Shown here: positions 12,452 through 12,481 of the stretch, in pieces
Layout of the letters: each line of letters starts with the position of its first letter
How positions within the stretch are numbered: position 1 is the stretch's first letter
Assembly (NCBI GenBank): GCA_964462295.1
Contig: CAYWXH010000043.1
Location: 1-12,481, forward strand
Direction of reading: 5' to 3'
Source of the DNA: JALVIU01 sp964462295
GTDB lineage: Bacteria; Atribacterota; JALVIU01
DNA length: 12,481 bases
The notes under the pieces: generated by a model
What the model was told of the DNA's origin: nothing
Seen by the model: the letters and a program-made list of their open reading frames with translations, nothing else
Database searches by the model: none
Program-made: the position numbers and the translations under genes

Positions 12452-12481
12452 CGGAGATTGCTTCGGCCCCTTACGGGGCCT
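12452..12481. repeat. Start of a half-module repeat, cut by the window end
   Basis: GGAGATTGC (12453-12461) matches the inner right arm. It is followed by a hairpin GGCCCC (12465-12470)/GGGGCC (12475-12480) and a final T, which would continue into an outer arm (CGCAATGAC) beyond the window. This is the same half-module layout as the decayed copy at 81-115. Confidence 0.65.

Overview
The window is an AT-rich chromosomal segment from a thermophile-like, probably diderm bacterium. Coding is rich in Lys, Glu and Ile, and Arg is read mostly from AGA/AGG. Both solute-binding proteins and the HtrA protease carry signal peptides that end in an Ala-x-Ala-type site rather than a lipobox Cys, which favours a periplasm over a Gram-positive wall. 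The lineage cannot be fixed from this sequence; Thermotogota-, Dictyoglomota- or Caldisericota-like bacteria are possible.

Layout. Positions 1-115 and about 12070-12481 hold GC-rich copies of one palindromic repeat family (arms TGTCATTGCGAGGAG and CGTGGCAATCTC), and both window ends cut through copies. Between them: (1) a rightward five-gene operon at 399-5146 behind a consensus TTGACA-17-TATAAT promoter. It encodes a UgpB-type glycerol-3-phosphate binding protein, UgpA- and UgpE-type permeases, a HAD-IIA phosphatase fused to a degenerate nucleotidyltransferase-like domain, and a small cupin. (2) A leftward nucleoside phosphorylase (5152-5907) that converges on the cupin and shares one hairpin terminator with it. 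(3) A divergent HtrA/DegP-type protease with two PDZ domains (6033-7466) and its own strong terminator. (4) A leftward operon at 11859-7542: a LacI-family regulator, a sugar-type binding protein and two permeases.

How the genes fit together. Both ABC importers lack an ATPase gene here, so both probably use one shared MsmK/UgpC/MalK-type ATPase encoded elsewhere. In the first operon, residues matching all the E. coli UgpB ligand contacts point to glycerol-3-phosphate or glycerophosphodiester uptake. The co-encoded phosphatase suggests a fate for the imported phosphoester, possibly release of glycerol and phosphate. The second system is probably LacI-controlled carbohydrate uptake with unknown substrate.

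The most interesting signals lie outside the proteins. The repeats can fold as cloverleaves whose side hairpins differ in sequence but keep their pairing. GAAAGGAGG motifs unlinked to start codons occur in both transporter leaders, like the Stab-SD elements that stabilise mRNA 5' ends. Long perfect hairpins without U-tracts separate the binding-protein gene from the permease genes in both operons.
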